Below, piece after piece: positions 25,371-33,188 of a DNA stretch of 48,804 nucleotides (within the stretch, counting starts at the first letter, position 1; every line of letters begins with the position of its first letter). This DNA comes from Lachnospiraceae bacterium UBA7054 (GTDB taxonomy: Bacteria > Bacillota > Clostridia > Lachnospirales > Lachnospiraceae), in assembly GCA_002492725.1 (NCBI GenBank), contig DLAF01000018.1, forward strand, positions 1 to 48,804, in the 5' to 3' direction. The position numbers and the translations under genes were made by a program. The notes beneath the pieces were generated by a model. That model saw only the letters and a program-made list of their open reading frames with translations, had not been told where the DNA came from and searched no databases.

Positions 25371-26175
25371 CATTATGGATGAGATCGCCGCCAGACAGGT
25401 GACAAAGTCGGAGACAGGCGACAATCGTATATACGGTGTTGTTTTGGGTGTTGTTACGGCAAACTATGCCAAGCAGGCGCAGATGCCGGGCCGGGTCTGT
25501 GTGGAGATCCCCGTAAGGGACGCGGAGGCAAATGAGCTTAGGTGGGCCAGGGTGGCGATGGCTTCAAGCGGCAAAAACTGGGGACATTTTTTCCTGCCGG
25601 AGGTGGGCGATCAGGTGCTTTTAGCCTTTGAAAACGGCAATATGGAACGCCCTTATGTAATCGGCTGCATTCCCAGGGATTCCAATCCGTTCCTTACGGA
25701 TTCCGTGCACAGCGCCAATCAATATAAGCGGATCGTCACCAAAAACGGCAATACGCTTCAGTTTGAGGATGTGGAGTCGGGCGAGGGCAATCAGGATAAG
25801 ATATCACTCTTTACATCAGGGGAGAAACACAAACTGATCCTGGATAATGCAAAAGGCAATATCTTATTGGAAGACGAAAAAGGGAAGAACGGGGTCAGGA
25901 TTGATAGCGGTACCGGCAATATCAGGATAGAGACGGAACATAAGCTGACATTGACCGTAGGAGACAATATAGAGTTGATCATGAACGGTGATACCGGAAC
26001 GGTCAATCTGAAATGCAGCAAGTTGAAAATAGAGGCCTCCGGGAGCGCGGGCCTGTCTGCAAACGGAAAGGTGACCATAAGCGGCGGCAATGTTTCGATG
26101 GATGCGACCGCGTCGTTTAAACTTACCAGCAGCGGTATTACAAGCCTGGGAGGGTCGCCTGTAAAGATCGGCTGA
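25357..26175 (+). CDS. gpV/VgrG-like spike protein
   Basis: 272 residues. IYGVVLGVVTANYAKQAQMPGRVCVEIP, then FLPEVGDQVLLAFENGNMERPYVIG, is the OB-fold of phage baseplate protein V and of VgrG-type spikes. The second half consists of short beta repeats (NIRIETEHKLTLTVGDNIEL, GKVTISGGNVSMDATASF) forming the triangular beta-prism needle, on which the DUF4280 tip would sit. ATG at 25357 has GGAGG at 25344-25348, eight bases before it; the GTG at 25333 is less well placed. No effector domain is fused. Confidence 0.92.
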   Translation: MGLYDIMDEIAARQVTKSETGDNRIYGVVLGVVTANYAKQAQMPGRVCVEIPVRDAEANELRWARVAMASSGKNWGHFFLPEVGDQVLLAFENGNMERPYVIGCIPRDSNPFLTDSVHSANQYKRIVTKNGNTLQFEDVESGEGNQDKISLFTSGEKHKLILDNAKGNILLEDEKGKNGVRIDSGTGNIRIETEHKLTLTVGDNIELIMNGDTGTVNLKCSKLKIEASGSAGLSANGKVTISGGNVSMDATASFKLTSSGITSLGGSPVKIG

Positions 26176-26189
26176 AAAAGGAGAAGAGC

Positions 26190-26636
26190 ATGCAGGAAAA
26201 CACTTATTTAGGACGGGGGATGAAATTCCCGCCGCAGATCAATCCCGTGACGGGGCGCTTTGTCATGTCGGAGAAGGAGCAGAGCGTGAAGGAGAGCATC
26301 TACCTGATCCTTATGACGCAGAAGGGGGAAAGGCTGATGCGGCCGGCATTCGGAAGCAGGACGTCCGGTTATGTGTTTTCTGAGACAAATCCGACGATGT
26401 TACAGATTATGGCACATGAACTGGAAAACGATATCACGCGCAATGAGCCAAGGGTACAGGATGTGGAGATTACAATGGACTATGACAGGCAGCCGGGCTG
26501 CCTGCTCGCACAGATCCGTTATACCGTAAGCGGCAGCAATACGCCGGAAAATATGGTTTTTCCGTTTTATCTTGACAGGGAGCATGAGGGAGAGCGCATA
26601 GCATATGAGACAGTGGAAGACAATCCGATCCGGTGA
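26190..26636 (+). CDS. gp25-like baseplate wedge protein
   Basis: 148 residues. FPPQINPVTGRFVMSEKEQSVKESIYLILMTQKGERLMRPAFGS carries the GPW/gp25 signature (the EQSVKESI...GERLMRPxFG block), and the NEPRVQDVEI strand closes the domain. It starts sheath polymerisation on the baseplate. AAAAGGAGAAG precedes the ATG, and the gene end overlaps the next start by 32 bases, so the baseplate genes are translationally linked. Confidence 0.95.
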   Translation: MQENTYLGRGMKFPPQINPVTGRFVMSEKEQSVKESIYLILMTQKGERLMRPAFGSRTSGYVFSETNPTMLQIMAHELENDITRNEPRVQDVEITMDYDRQPGCLLAQIRYTVSGSNTPENMVFPFYLDREHEGERIAYETVEDNPIR

Positions 26637-29550
26637 GCAGCCGATTGACAGCAGAAATAGGGAGGACATTCTTGAAAGGATTCGTAAGCTTGCCGCCTCC
26701 TATACCCCGGAATGGCAGTTTGACGGGCAAAATCCCGATATCGGGTCCGTGATCGCCCTGCTTTTTGCCGATCAGATGCAGGAGAATATCAGGCGGTACA
26801 ATCTGTCGCTTGAGAGAGACTATGTGGAGCTGATGAATCTGCTGGGCATTTCCCAGCGCCCGGCAAGCCCCGCGCACAGCATTGTGCTGATGGATATGAT
26901 CCCGGATACGATCCCCGGTCAGATGCTTGCCGCGGGAACGAAATTTCTGGCAGACGGGGTGGGGGAAAAGACGCCGGTCTTTGAAACTTCCCATGCAATC
27001 TATGTCACGGGATCACGGATCAAATGTATGTTCATGGTTTCCGGTATCACGGGAAAGGTCATTGCGCTGAAAAAAGATGAGGCATTTTCCCTCTTTGATT
27101 TTGAACGGGAGGGCTGCGGGAAGACGGGGCTTGTCATGTACCATTCACATCTCTTTGACGAGGCGGATAACGATATCCGCATGGAGATATCGGGGGCGGA
27201 CGGGCTGGCGGACAGAATCTTAAGCGGAGATTACAGGCTTTCCTATTATGGAAAGGAGGGACTTTGCCCGATCACGGATCTGCGGGCGGGACAGGAGAAT
27301 TGTCTGGTATTTAGAAAGTTCGGCGCATGTCGGAAGGTACAGCTTGACGAGGGAATGTATTCGGCACTGTTGCTTGAACCTGTGGGCGTGGTAGAGGAAC
27401 CTGTCGTGGTATCGGATATCCGTTTTTGTACTTCCGGCAGCCCGGCAGCGGCGGAGTATGTGCATACCGGCAGCGTGGAGATGGAGGCGGAGGCCTTTTA
27501 TCCCTTTGGCAGGGAGCTTACGTTTTTTTCGGAGCTCTATATCGGGCATCGGTATTTCGCAAATCCGGGAGCAAGGGTGACGGTGGAATTTGCGCTGTCC
27601 TTTGAGGAGATTTTATACAAGATGCCGGAAGCGGAAGAAGACGAGAGCCTTAAAATCATCAAGCGAAGGCCCAAAAGGGATGTGACGGGAACGGCTGCGG
27701 AGGTCTTTGCCGACGAGGTTTCCTTTACATATTATAATGGCAGCGGCTGGCGGAAACTGCCACTTGATACGCCGGCTAAATCCCTTTTCGGAAAAAGTGA
27801 AGCGGGCGCCTGCAGAATCAGTTTTACCTGTCCTGCGGACTGGCAGGAGACGGAGACGGGAGGTTATGCAGGAAGATGCATCCGTCTGCAGCTTCTGCGC
27901 GCAGACAACTGCTACTACCGTCCGGCGCTGCACCATTGCCCGGTGATCCGTCATTTGCGCATTGCCTACAGTTACGAGCATTGCCCGATGCGGCCGCAGA
28001 AACTGGTTAGCTTTCAAGGAAGCCAAAAATGGGATATCACGGAGAGACTTTTGCAGGAGGAGACAACGCCAATCCTTTTTCGAAGCCGCTTTTTGGAGAC
28101 TTCTCTTTATCTGGGCTTTGACAAAAAGATGGAGGATGGTCCGATCGGGCTGCTGTTTCGCATAAGAGAGGGCGGGGAGAGGCGGCAGGGAAGACTTTCC
28201 GTCACATATTCCACCCGCACAGGCTTTTCGAGACTTAAATTCACCGATCACACCGATGAATTCCGACATACCGGCAGTATTTTGTTTATGCCGCCGACGG
28301 ATCTGGCACAAAGAACGATCGAGGGGCAGGATGCTTACTGGCTGAAAATCACGGATGAGGATTTCATCCTGGAGAAGAATCCGTCCTGTCGTCCCGTCGT
28401 CGAGGAAATCGCGCTCAATGCGGCGGAGGTTACCAATACGGAGACGCTTGCGGAGGAGGAGTACTATATGGATGCCTATGAGCCGGATATGGTTTTTCCC
28501 GCAGGGGCGGCAAACATCCTGCAGGCAGATGTCTGGGTCAACGAGACGGCAGACTTTTCCGAAAGCGGGATGAGAGATTTTATGCGGGAAAACCCTTCGC
28601 TGGTACGCGCGGAGTACGATCTGCAGGGGAATATCCGTGAATTCTATGTCAAGTGGCAGGAAGTGGACAATTTTGACCGCTCGCGGCCGAAAGACAGGCA
28701 TTTTGTCCTGGACAGGGTCAATCACAATATCTGTTTCGGAGACGGGGTGAATGTACGGATACCCCAAAATACGGAGGGACCCGCATTTAAAACAGTGGTC
28801 AGATGCTGTGACGGTGCAAGGGGCAATGTGCCCGCGGGCAGCATAAACGATACCCTGAGCAGGGTGGCATTTTTGGAGAAGATACACAATCCGGCAAATG
28901 CCTTTGGCGGCAGGGATATGGAGACGGTGGAGGATGCCCTGCGGCGGGGGACGGTGATGTTAGGCAGCCGCAGCCGCCTTGTCAGTGCGATGGACTATGA
29001 GCGGGAGGTTCTTAACTTTTCACACTGCATTTTTGGCGTGCGGGTGGTTACGGGAATCTGCCCTGACGGGACCGTGCAGGAGGGCGCTGTTTCCATTGTG
29101 GTTTTGATGGAGGACTATCGGGACAAAACCGCGTCCTTTCTTGGCCTGAAAAAGTCCCTGAAGGAGCATTTGCTTTCGCGGTGCGAGTTGACGGTGGATC
29201 CGGCGCTTTTGGAAATCGTGCAGCCTTTGTTTGTGGAAGTGTCGGTGGAGGCATGGGTCAGGACAGTGGATACGGAAGACCGTTTTGAGGTGCAGCAGAA
29301 TCTTGTGCACATGTTGACGGATTACCTGGATCCTGTGAAAAACAGCAGCCTGAAGATTGGCGGTAAGGTGACGGAGAGTCAGATCAGGCTGCGGCTGAAC
29401 ATGGAAAAGAAAAGTGCGCTGATCCGTAGGATTTTGATATCCTGCAGGTATCGGGACAGGGAAGGCTTTCACGAAACGGATCTTGCGGGTTTGGACGGCA
29501 ATCCTTTCATGCTGGTCATAAACGGACAGCACAGGATTCACTTTGCATGA
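26605..29550 (+). CDS. Large baseplate J/gp6-like protein
   Basis: 981 residues, typical for the larger of the two gpJ-type wedge proteins (Pvc11-like) in contractile injection systems. The N-terminus (RNREDILERIRKLAASYTPEW, DIGSVIALLFADQMQENIRRYN, YVELMNLLGISQRPASPA) is the standard entry. The C-terminal third has GDGVNVRIPQ, RGNVPAGSINDTLSRVAFLEKIHNPANAFGGRDMETVEDAL, the conserved core of the J family, and PLFVEVSVEAWV. It forms the inverted-V wedge of the baseplate. Confidence 0.92.
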   Translation: MRQWKTIRSGEQPIDSRNREDILERIRKLAASYTPEWQFDGQNPDIGSVIALLFADQMQENIRRYNLSLERDYVELMNLLGISQRPASPAHSIVLMDMIPDTIPGQMLAAGTKFLADGVGEKTPVFETSHAIYVTGSRIKCMFMVSGITGKVIALKKDEAFSLFDFEREGCGKTGLVMYHSHLFDEADNDIRMEISGADGLADRILSGDYRLSYYGKEGLCPITDLRAGQENCLVFRKFGACRKVQLDEGMYSALLLEPVGVVEEPVVVSDIRFCTSGSPAAAEYVHTGSVEMEAEAFYPFGRELTFFSELYIGHRYFANPGARVTVEFALSFEEILYKMPEAEEDESLKIIKRRPKRDVTGTAAEVFADEVSFTYYNGSGWRKLPLDTPAKSLFGKSEAGACRISFTCPADWQETETGGYAGRCIRLQLLRADNCYYRPALHHCPVIRHLRIAYSYEHCPMRPQKLVSFQGSQKWDITERLLQEETTPILFRSRFLETSLYLGFDKKMEDGPIGLLFRIREGGERRQGRLSVTYSTRTGFSRLKFTDHTDEFRHTGSILFMPPTDLAQRTIEGQDAYWLKITDEDFILEKNPSCRPVVEEIALNAAEVTNTETLAEEEYYMDAYEPDMVFPAGAANILQADVWVNETADFSESGMRDFMRENPSLVRAEYDLQGNIREFYVKWQEVDNFDRSRPKDRHFVLDRVNHNICFGDGVNVRIPQNTEGPAFKTVVRCCDGARGNVPAGSINDTLSRVAFLEKIHNPANAFGGRDMETVEDALRRGTVMLGSRSRLVSAMDYEREVLNFSHCIFGVRVVTGICPDGTVQEGAVSIVVLMEDYRDKTASFLGLKKSLKEHLLSRCELTVDPALLEIVQPLFVEVSVEAWVRTVDTEDRFEVQQNLVHMLTDYLDPVKNSSLKIGGKVTESQIRLRLNMEKKSALIRRILISCRYRDREGFHETDLAGLDGNPFMLVINGQHRIHFA

Positions 29551-29596
29551 AGTCAGAATCGATTCCTGACAGAAGAACACGGGAGAGGAACAGAGC

Positions 29597-31705
29597 ATGT
29601 TATACCCAAAGAACATACCGACAAAAACATACGAGGAACTGCTTGCGGAAAATCTGGGAAAGATATCGATTTACGCTGATGAATGGACAAACTATAATCC
29701 GGCCGATCCGGGCATTACCACGCTGGAAAACCTCACGGCATTACAGATTATACAGCAGAATCAAATCGAAAAGATACCCCGCGCGGTCAGCGTCAGGCTC
29801 TTAGAGCTTTTGGGATATCGGCGGCAGAGGCAGAAAAGCGCCACGGTTTATCTGGAGGCGGATGGCAAAACGGCTTTTGAGATTCCGGCGGGACAGCGTT
29901 TTATGGCAGGGGAGCTTTCCTTTGAGACGACCCAGCCGGTGCGGATGGGTGCGGGCCGCATTACAGGCGTTTTTTGCAGCACAGCGGACGGTTTGACGGA
30001 TTTTGGCCAAATCCTGGATGGCAGTGTGTCAATGTGTGCGGCGGTTTTCGGGAAAAAAGCCGAAGAAAATGCGGCACTGTGGCTGGTCATGGACGAGCCG
30101 CCTAAGGAGGGGGAGGAGAAGATTCTTTATGCGAAGGTGGAGGAAAGTGAGGGACGGACTCCCTTTTCTGATCAGGAGGAGTTTTCCTTTGCCAAGATCT
30201 GTTGGGAGTGCAGCACGGAGGACGGCTTTGTTCCCATGCGGGTGGAAGATGGAACCCATGGCTTTCTGGCGGACGGATATTTAAGATTGACACAGCCCAA
30301 AGGGTGCAAAGCTGCCCGCGTGGAGGCGGATGGCATTTCAGGATATGTGTGGCGCGCGCGTTTGGTTCAAAACGAATATGATGCGCCGCCCGTATTGCGG
30401 TATCTATCCGGCTTTCTGTTTCCGGTGCAGCAGAAGGAAACGAAGGCGGCCATACATTCCTTTCAGCAGCCGTTTCCTGCCGTGATCAGCGAAGAGACGA
30501 CGAAGAATGGCTATATCAGGGTGTATGTCAGGGAACAGAAGGCCTGTTCTTATGTGATTTATGAGGAGAGCACAGGGGAGGATGACAGGGGGCGTTATTA
30601 CAGGAAGGAAAGGATCAATCAGGGAAGGTATGCCATCGCTTTTGACAGGAAACGTTTCGGCTGTGCGCCCGGCCGTTTTCGGGATGCGGTAAAGATCGTG
30701 GTCTACAGCGAGGAGATGATGCAGGAATATTGTCTGGGCAATGTTTACGGCTTTGATGAACAGGAGATCAGACTGCCGGGAGAGCATGTTGTTTTGTCTG
30801 ATTTTTGCGTGATCGCCGGGCGGGTCATGCCAGACGGAGAAACGGTCTATGACTTTTTGAGGCCGGGACGGCAAAGCGGTCAGGAAATGTATTTTTCTCT
30901 GGATGAGAGCGAGGGTAAGCTGGTGATCCATGATCCCGGCAGTTATGTGGGGGCAAAGCTCTATCTTGGCTCGATTGCCGTGACGCTCGGCCCCGAAGGG
31001 AACGTGAGAGCCGGCAATGTATTTACGCCGGTACAGCGTTTTTGCGGCAGGGAGATTCGCTTTTATAATCCTGCCCCCGGCAGAGGAGGTGCTTATGCGG
31101 AATCCTTTGAGCAGATGCGTAAGCGCGTCGTCAGACAGTTAAACAGGGCCGAGACGGCGGTGACGCCGGCGGATTATGAAACGCTTGTCAGGCGGATCCC
31201 GGGTCTTTGCATCAAAAAGGTGCACGCATGGATGGATCATGAAAGAAACGAGGTACAGATCGCGGTGCTTCCGGAAAGCGGAGAAGCGTTCCCGCAGTTG
31301 TCGGAAAAGTATCTGCGTGCAATCAAAGCATGGCTTGACGCAAGGCGGCTTTTGTCCACTGTGGTACGGCTCAGACAGCCTGTGTACGCAGCAGTGTCTG
31401 TCAGTGGCACCATCTATGTAAAACCGCATTATGAGGGCAGCAGGAAACAGATTGAGGAAGCTTTGCTTTTCGGTCTTGACTATGTGCACGGTTCCATGGG
31501 GTTTGGAGAGCGGCTGCGATTTGACAGGATATTTCGGGAGGTGGAGCGTCTTGACTGCGTATCGTATATTCATGAGCTTGTTGTCAGTTCGCCGGGTGGG
31601 GCGCATGTGACAATGGACGGCGCAGATATGATTCCGGCACCGGACTGTCTGTTGTATCCGGGCAGGATCAAACTGGATATTCTGCCGCAGCAGGGAGGGC
31701 GATAG
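29597..31705 (+). CDS. Second baseplate J/gp6-like protein
   Basis: 702 residues. MLYPKNIPTKTYEELLAENL, then YNPADPGITTLENLTALQIIQQNQIEKI and LLGYRRQRQKSATVYLEA, are standard for the smaller gpJ-like baseplate protein (Pvc12-like). Later RQLNRAETAVTPADYETLVRRIPGL and KVHAWMDHERNEVQIAVLP match the J core. It pairs with the preceding 981-residue protein in the wedge. The ATG follows GGAGAGGAACAG, and only one base separates its stop from the next ATG. Confidence 0.92.
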   Translation: MLYPKNIPTKTYEELLAENLGKISIYADEWTNYNPADPGITTLENLTALQIIQQNQIEKIPRAVSVRLLELLGYRRQRQKSATVYLEADGKTAFEIPAGQRFMAGELSFETTQPVRMGAGRITGVFCSTADGLTDFGQILDGSVSMCAAVFGKKAEENAALWLVMDEPPKEGEEKILYAKVEESEGRTPFSDQEEFSFAKICWECSTEDGFVPMRVEDGTHGFLADGYLRLTQPKGCKAARVEADGISGYVWRARLVQNEYDAPPVLRYLSGFLFPVQQKETKAAIHSFQQPFPAVISEETTKNGYIRVYVREQKACSYVIYEESTGEDDRGRYYRKERINQGRYAIAFDRKRFGCAPGRFRDAVKIVVYSEEMMQEYCLGNVYGFDEQEIRLPGEHVVLSDFCVIAGRVMPDGETVYDFLRPGRQSGQEMYFSLDESEGKLVIHDPGSYVGAKLYLGSIAVTLGPEGNVRAGNVFTPVQRFCGREIRFYNPAPGRGGAYAESFEQMRKRVVRQLNRAETAVTPADYETLVRRIPGLCIKKVHAWMDHERNEVQIAVLPESGEAFPQLSEKYLRAIKAWLDARRLLSTVVRLRQPVYAAVSVSGTIYVKPHYEGSRKQIEEALLFGLDYVHGSMGFGERLRFDRIFREVERLDCVSYIHELVVSSPGGAHVTMDGADMIPAPDCLLYPGRIKLDILPQQGGR

Positions 31706-31706
31706 G

Positions 31707-32777
31707 ATGGCAGGACTTACTTTTTCCATTAGGAAACGACAGCTTAAGAAGGCGCTCATGGACAAAATGACGCTTAAGGAAGATGGCACGGTAGCCTGCG
31801 GTGCTGGGGAAGGCCCTTTTTCCTGCGTGCTTGCTCCGTTAGACAGCGGAGTGGAGGACTGCCCGTGGGGGCGCCTGCGCCTTCAGCTCATGCTTCCCGT
31901 AAACTGCGTCTGCTATCTCTATGCTGCGGCAGGCAATGAGGCGCAGTGGGGGGAATGTCTGATGGATCCTAAGCTTCCCTTTGCAAAAAAGAAGCAGTAT
32001 TTTAACGAGAACCGCTGTCTGTGCTTTATCAACAAAGAGGATGTGCTGCTGTATGAGATTACGGGGCGTTATCTGTGGATTGCCGTGGAGATGATCGGTG
32101 AGGGCGCGGCCTTTTCCGATGTGGATGTGTATGTCCCGGGTGACACTTTTATGGAGGTGTTCCCGGAAATCTACAGGGAGAAAAACAGCTTTTTTCACCG
32201 ATACCTGTCCATCTATTCCAGTATCTATAATGATTTTCAGGATGTTCTGGACCACAGGGAGGATTTGCCGGATATCAATAAGGCGTCAAAAAACCTTCTG
32301 GAAATGTTTTTAAAATGGATCGGCGTCGATGTGGAAGGCGGCTTTTGGGAGGAAGAATTTCTGCGCACACTTTTGCGGGAGGCGCCGGAGCTGATTCGCT
32401 GCAAGGGAACGGGAAAATGTATCCGCCGCATCTGCAGTCTTTTCCTGGGTGAGGAACCCGTTATTTTAGAGAGGCGTCTCATGCAGCGCTATGTAAGAAG
32501 CGCACAGCAGGAAGTGTATGACAGCCTCTACGGGGACAGTCCCTATGACGTGACGCTGATGCTTTCGTCCGTTGTGGATGAGCGGAAAAAGGAGCAGCTT
32601 TTCCACTTGTTGGAGCAGTTCAAGCCTGTCCGCTGCAGACTGCATATTCTCTTTTTGGAAAAACGCAGCGAGCTGGACAGATACACCTATCTGGATCGAA
32701 ATGCGGTCGTTTTTTCGCAAGAGGCGGGAAGTATGGACTTTACGACGCTGGTGGATGGGGCGGTTGTGCTGCAATAA
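31707..32777 (+). CDS. Phage tail protein I-like baseplate protein
   Basis: 356 residues. The C-terminal part, FFHRYLSIYSSIYNDFQDVLDHREDLPDINKASKNLLEMFLKWIGVDVEG followed by EEEFLRTLLREAPELIRCKGTGKCIRRICSLFLG, matches the P2 gpI/TIGR02242 tail protein family that completes the wedge. The first 150 residues are an additional beta domain. It closes the structural block; no fibre gene follows, although in many such loci one comes next. Confidence 0.88.
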   Translation: MAGLTFSIRKRQLKKALMDKMTLKEDGTVACGAGEGPFSCVLAPLDSGVEDCPWGRLRLQLMLPVNCVCYLYAAAGNEAQWGECLMDPKLPFAKKKQYFNENRCLCFINKEDVLLYEITGRYLWIAVEMIGEGAAFSDVDVYVPGDTFMEVFPEIYREKNSFFHRYLSIYSSIYNDFQDVLDHREDLPDINKASKNLLEMFLKWIGVDVEGGFWEEEFLRTLLREAPELIRCKGTGKCIRRICSLFLGEEPVILERRLMQRYVRSAQQEVYDSLYGDSPYDVTLMLSSVVDERKKEQLFHLLEQFKPVRCRLHILFLEKRSELDRYTYLDRNAVVFSQEAGSMDFTTLVDGAVVLQ

Positions 32778-32788
32778 GTTATGTAAAC

Positions 32789-32821
32789 CATTTTGACACA
32801 AAATGAAAGAATCTTGTGAAT
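32789..32821 (+). promoter_or_regulatory. Palindrome with consensus -35 before the STAS-ATPase genes
   Basis: CATTTTG ACA CAAAATG at 32789-32805 is a perfect 7-bp inverted repeat. It contains TTGACA (32793-32798), a consensus -35 box; a 17-base spacer then gives GTGAAT (32816-32821), a poor -10. No T-run follows, so it is not a terminator. It lies in the 95-base gap between the last baseplate gene and the STAS gene, one of the few larger gaps in the operon, and could be an internal regulated promoter. The repeat is certain; the role is a guess. Confidence 0.35.
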
Positions 32822-32872
32822 GCGCGGATTTTGATTTGGAAGTATGTGACGATTCGAAGGGAGGAAACAGGA

Positions 32873-33172
32873 ATGAATATAGTGACAAGCGACTGCAAAG
32901 ATCATATCAGGCTGATCGTTGACGGCAAAGTGGACACGAATACCAGCCCGCAGCTGCAGCAGGCCATTTTGAATGCGTTTCAAAGAAAAGACCACGTGGT
33001 AGTCGATTTTTTGAATGTGACCATTTTATCAAGTGCGGGGCTGCGCGCGCTTTTGATCGGACAAAAGACGGCAGAGTCGAAAGGCGGTTCCATGAAGCTT
33101 ACGAATGTGAATGAGACGGTGCTTAGCGTATTTGAGATGACGGGGTTTCATAAGATTTTGACGGTGGAATAA
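32873..33172 (+). CDS. STAS-domain anti-sigma-factor antagonist-like protein
   Basis: 99 residues, the usual size of SpoIIAA/RsbV. IRLIVDGKVDTNTSPQLQQ, then VVVDFLNVTILSSAGLRALL, is the STAS signature with the phosphorylatable serine pair (Ser53-Ser54), and FEMTGFHKILTVE is the closing helix. In partner switching such a protein is phosphorylated by an RsbW-type kinase and dephosphorylated by a PP2C phosphatase, both of which are encoded further on (45285 and 47046). ATG at 32873 has GGGAGG just upstream; an earlier ATG at 32816 would add 19 unrelated residues. No sigma factor is seen in the window, so its target may be another protein. Confidence 0.88.
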   Translation: MNIVTSDCKDHIRLIVDGKVDTNTSPQLQQAILNAFQRKDHVVVDFLNVTILSSAGLRALLIGQKTAESKGGSMKLTNVNETVLSVFEMTGFHKILTVE

Positions 33173-33188
33173 GAGGAGAAGAAACACG

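Noticed and set aside
15317..32777. Complete prophage
   Set aside because: Only tail-type genes are present; no capsid, portal, terminase, integrase or lysis genes were found, and the cap, AAA+ ATPase and DUF4280 genes point to an injectisome.
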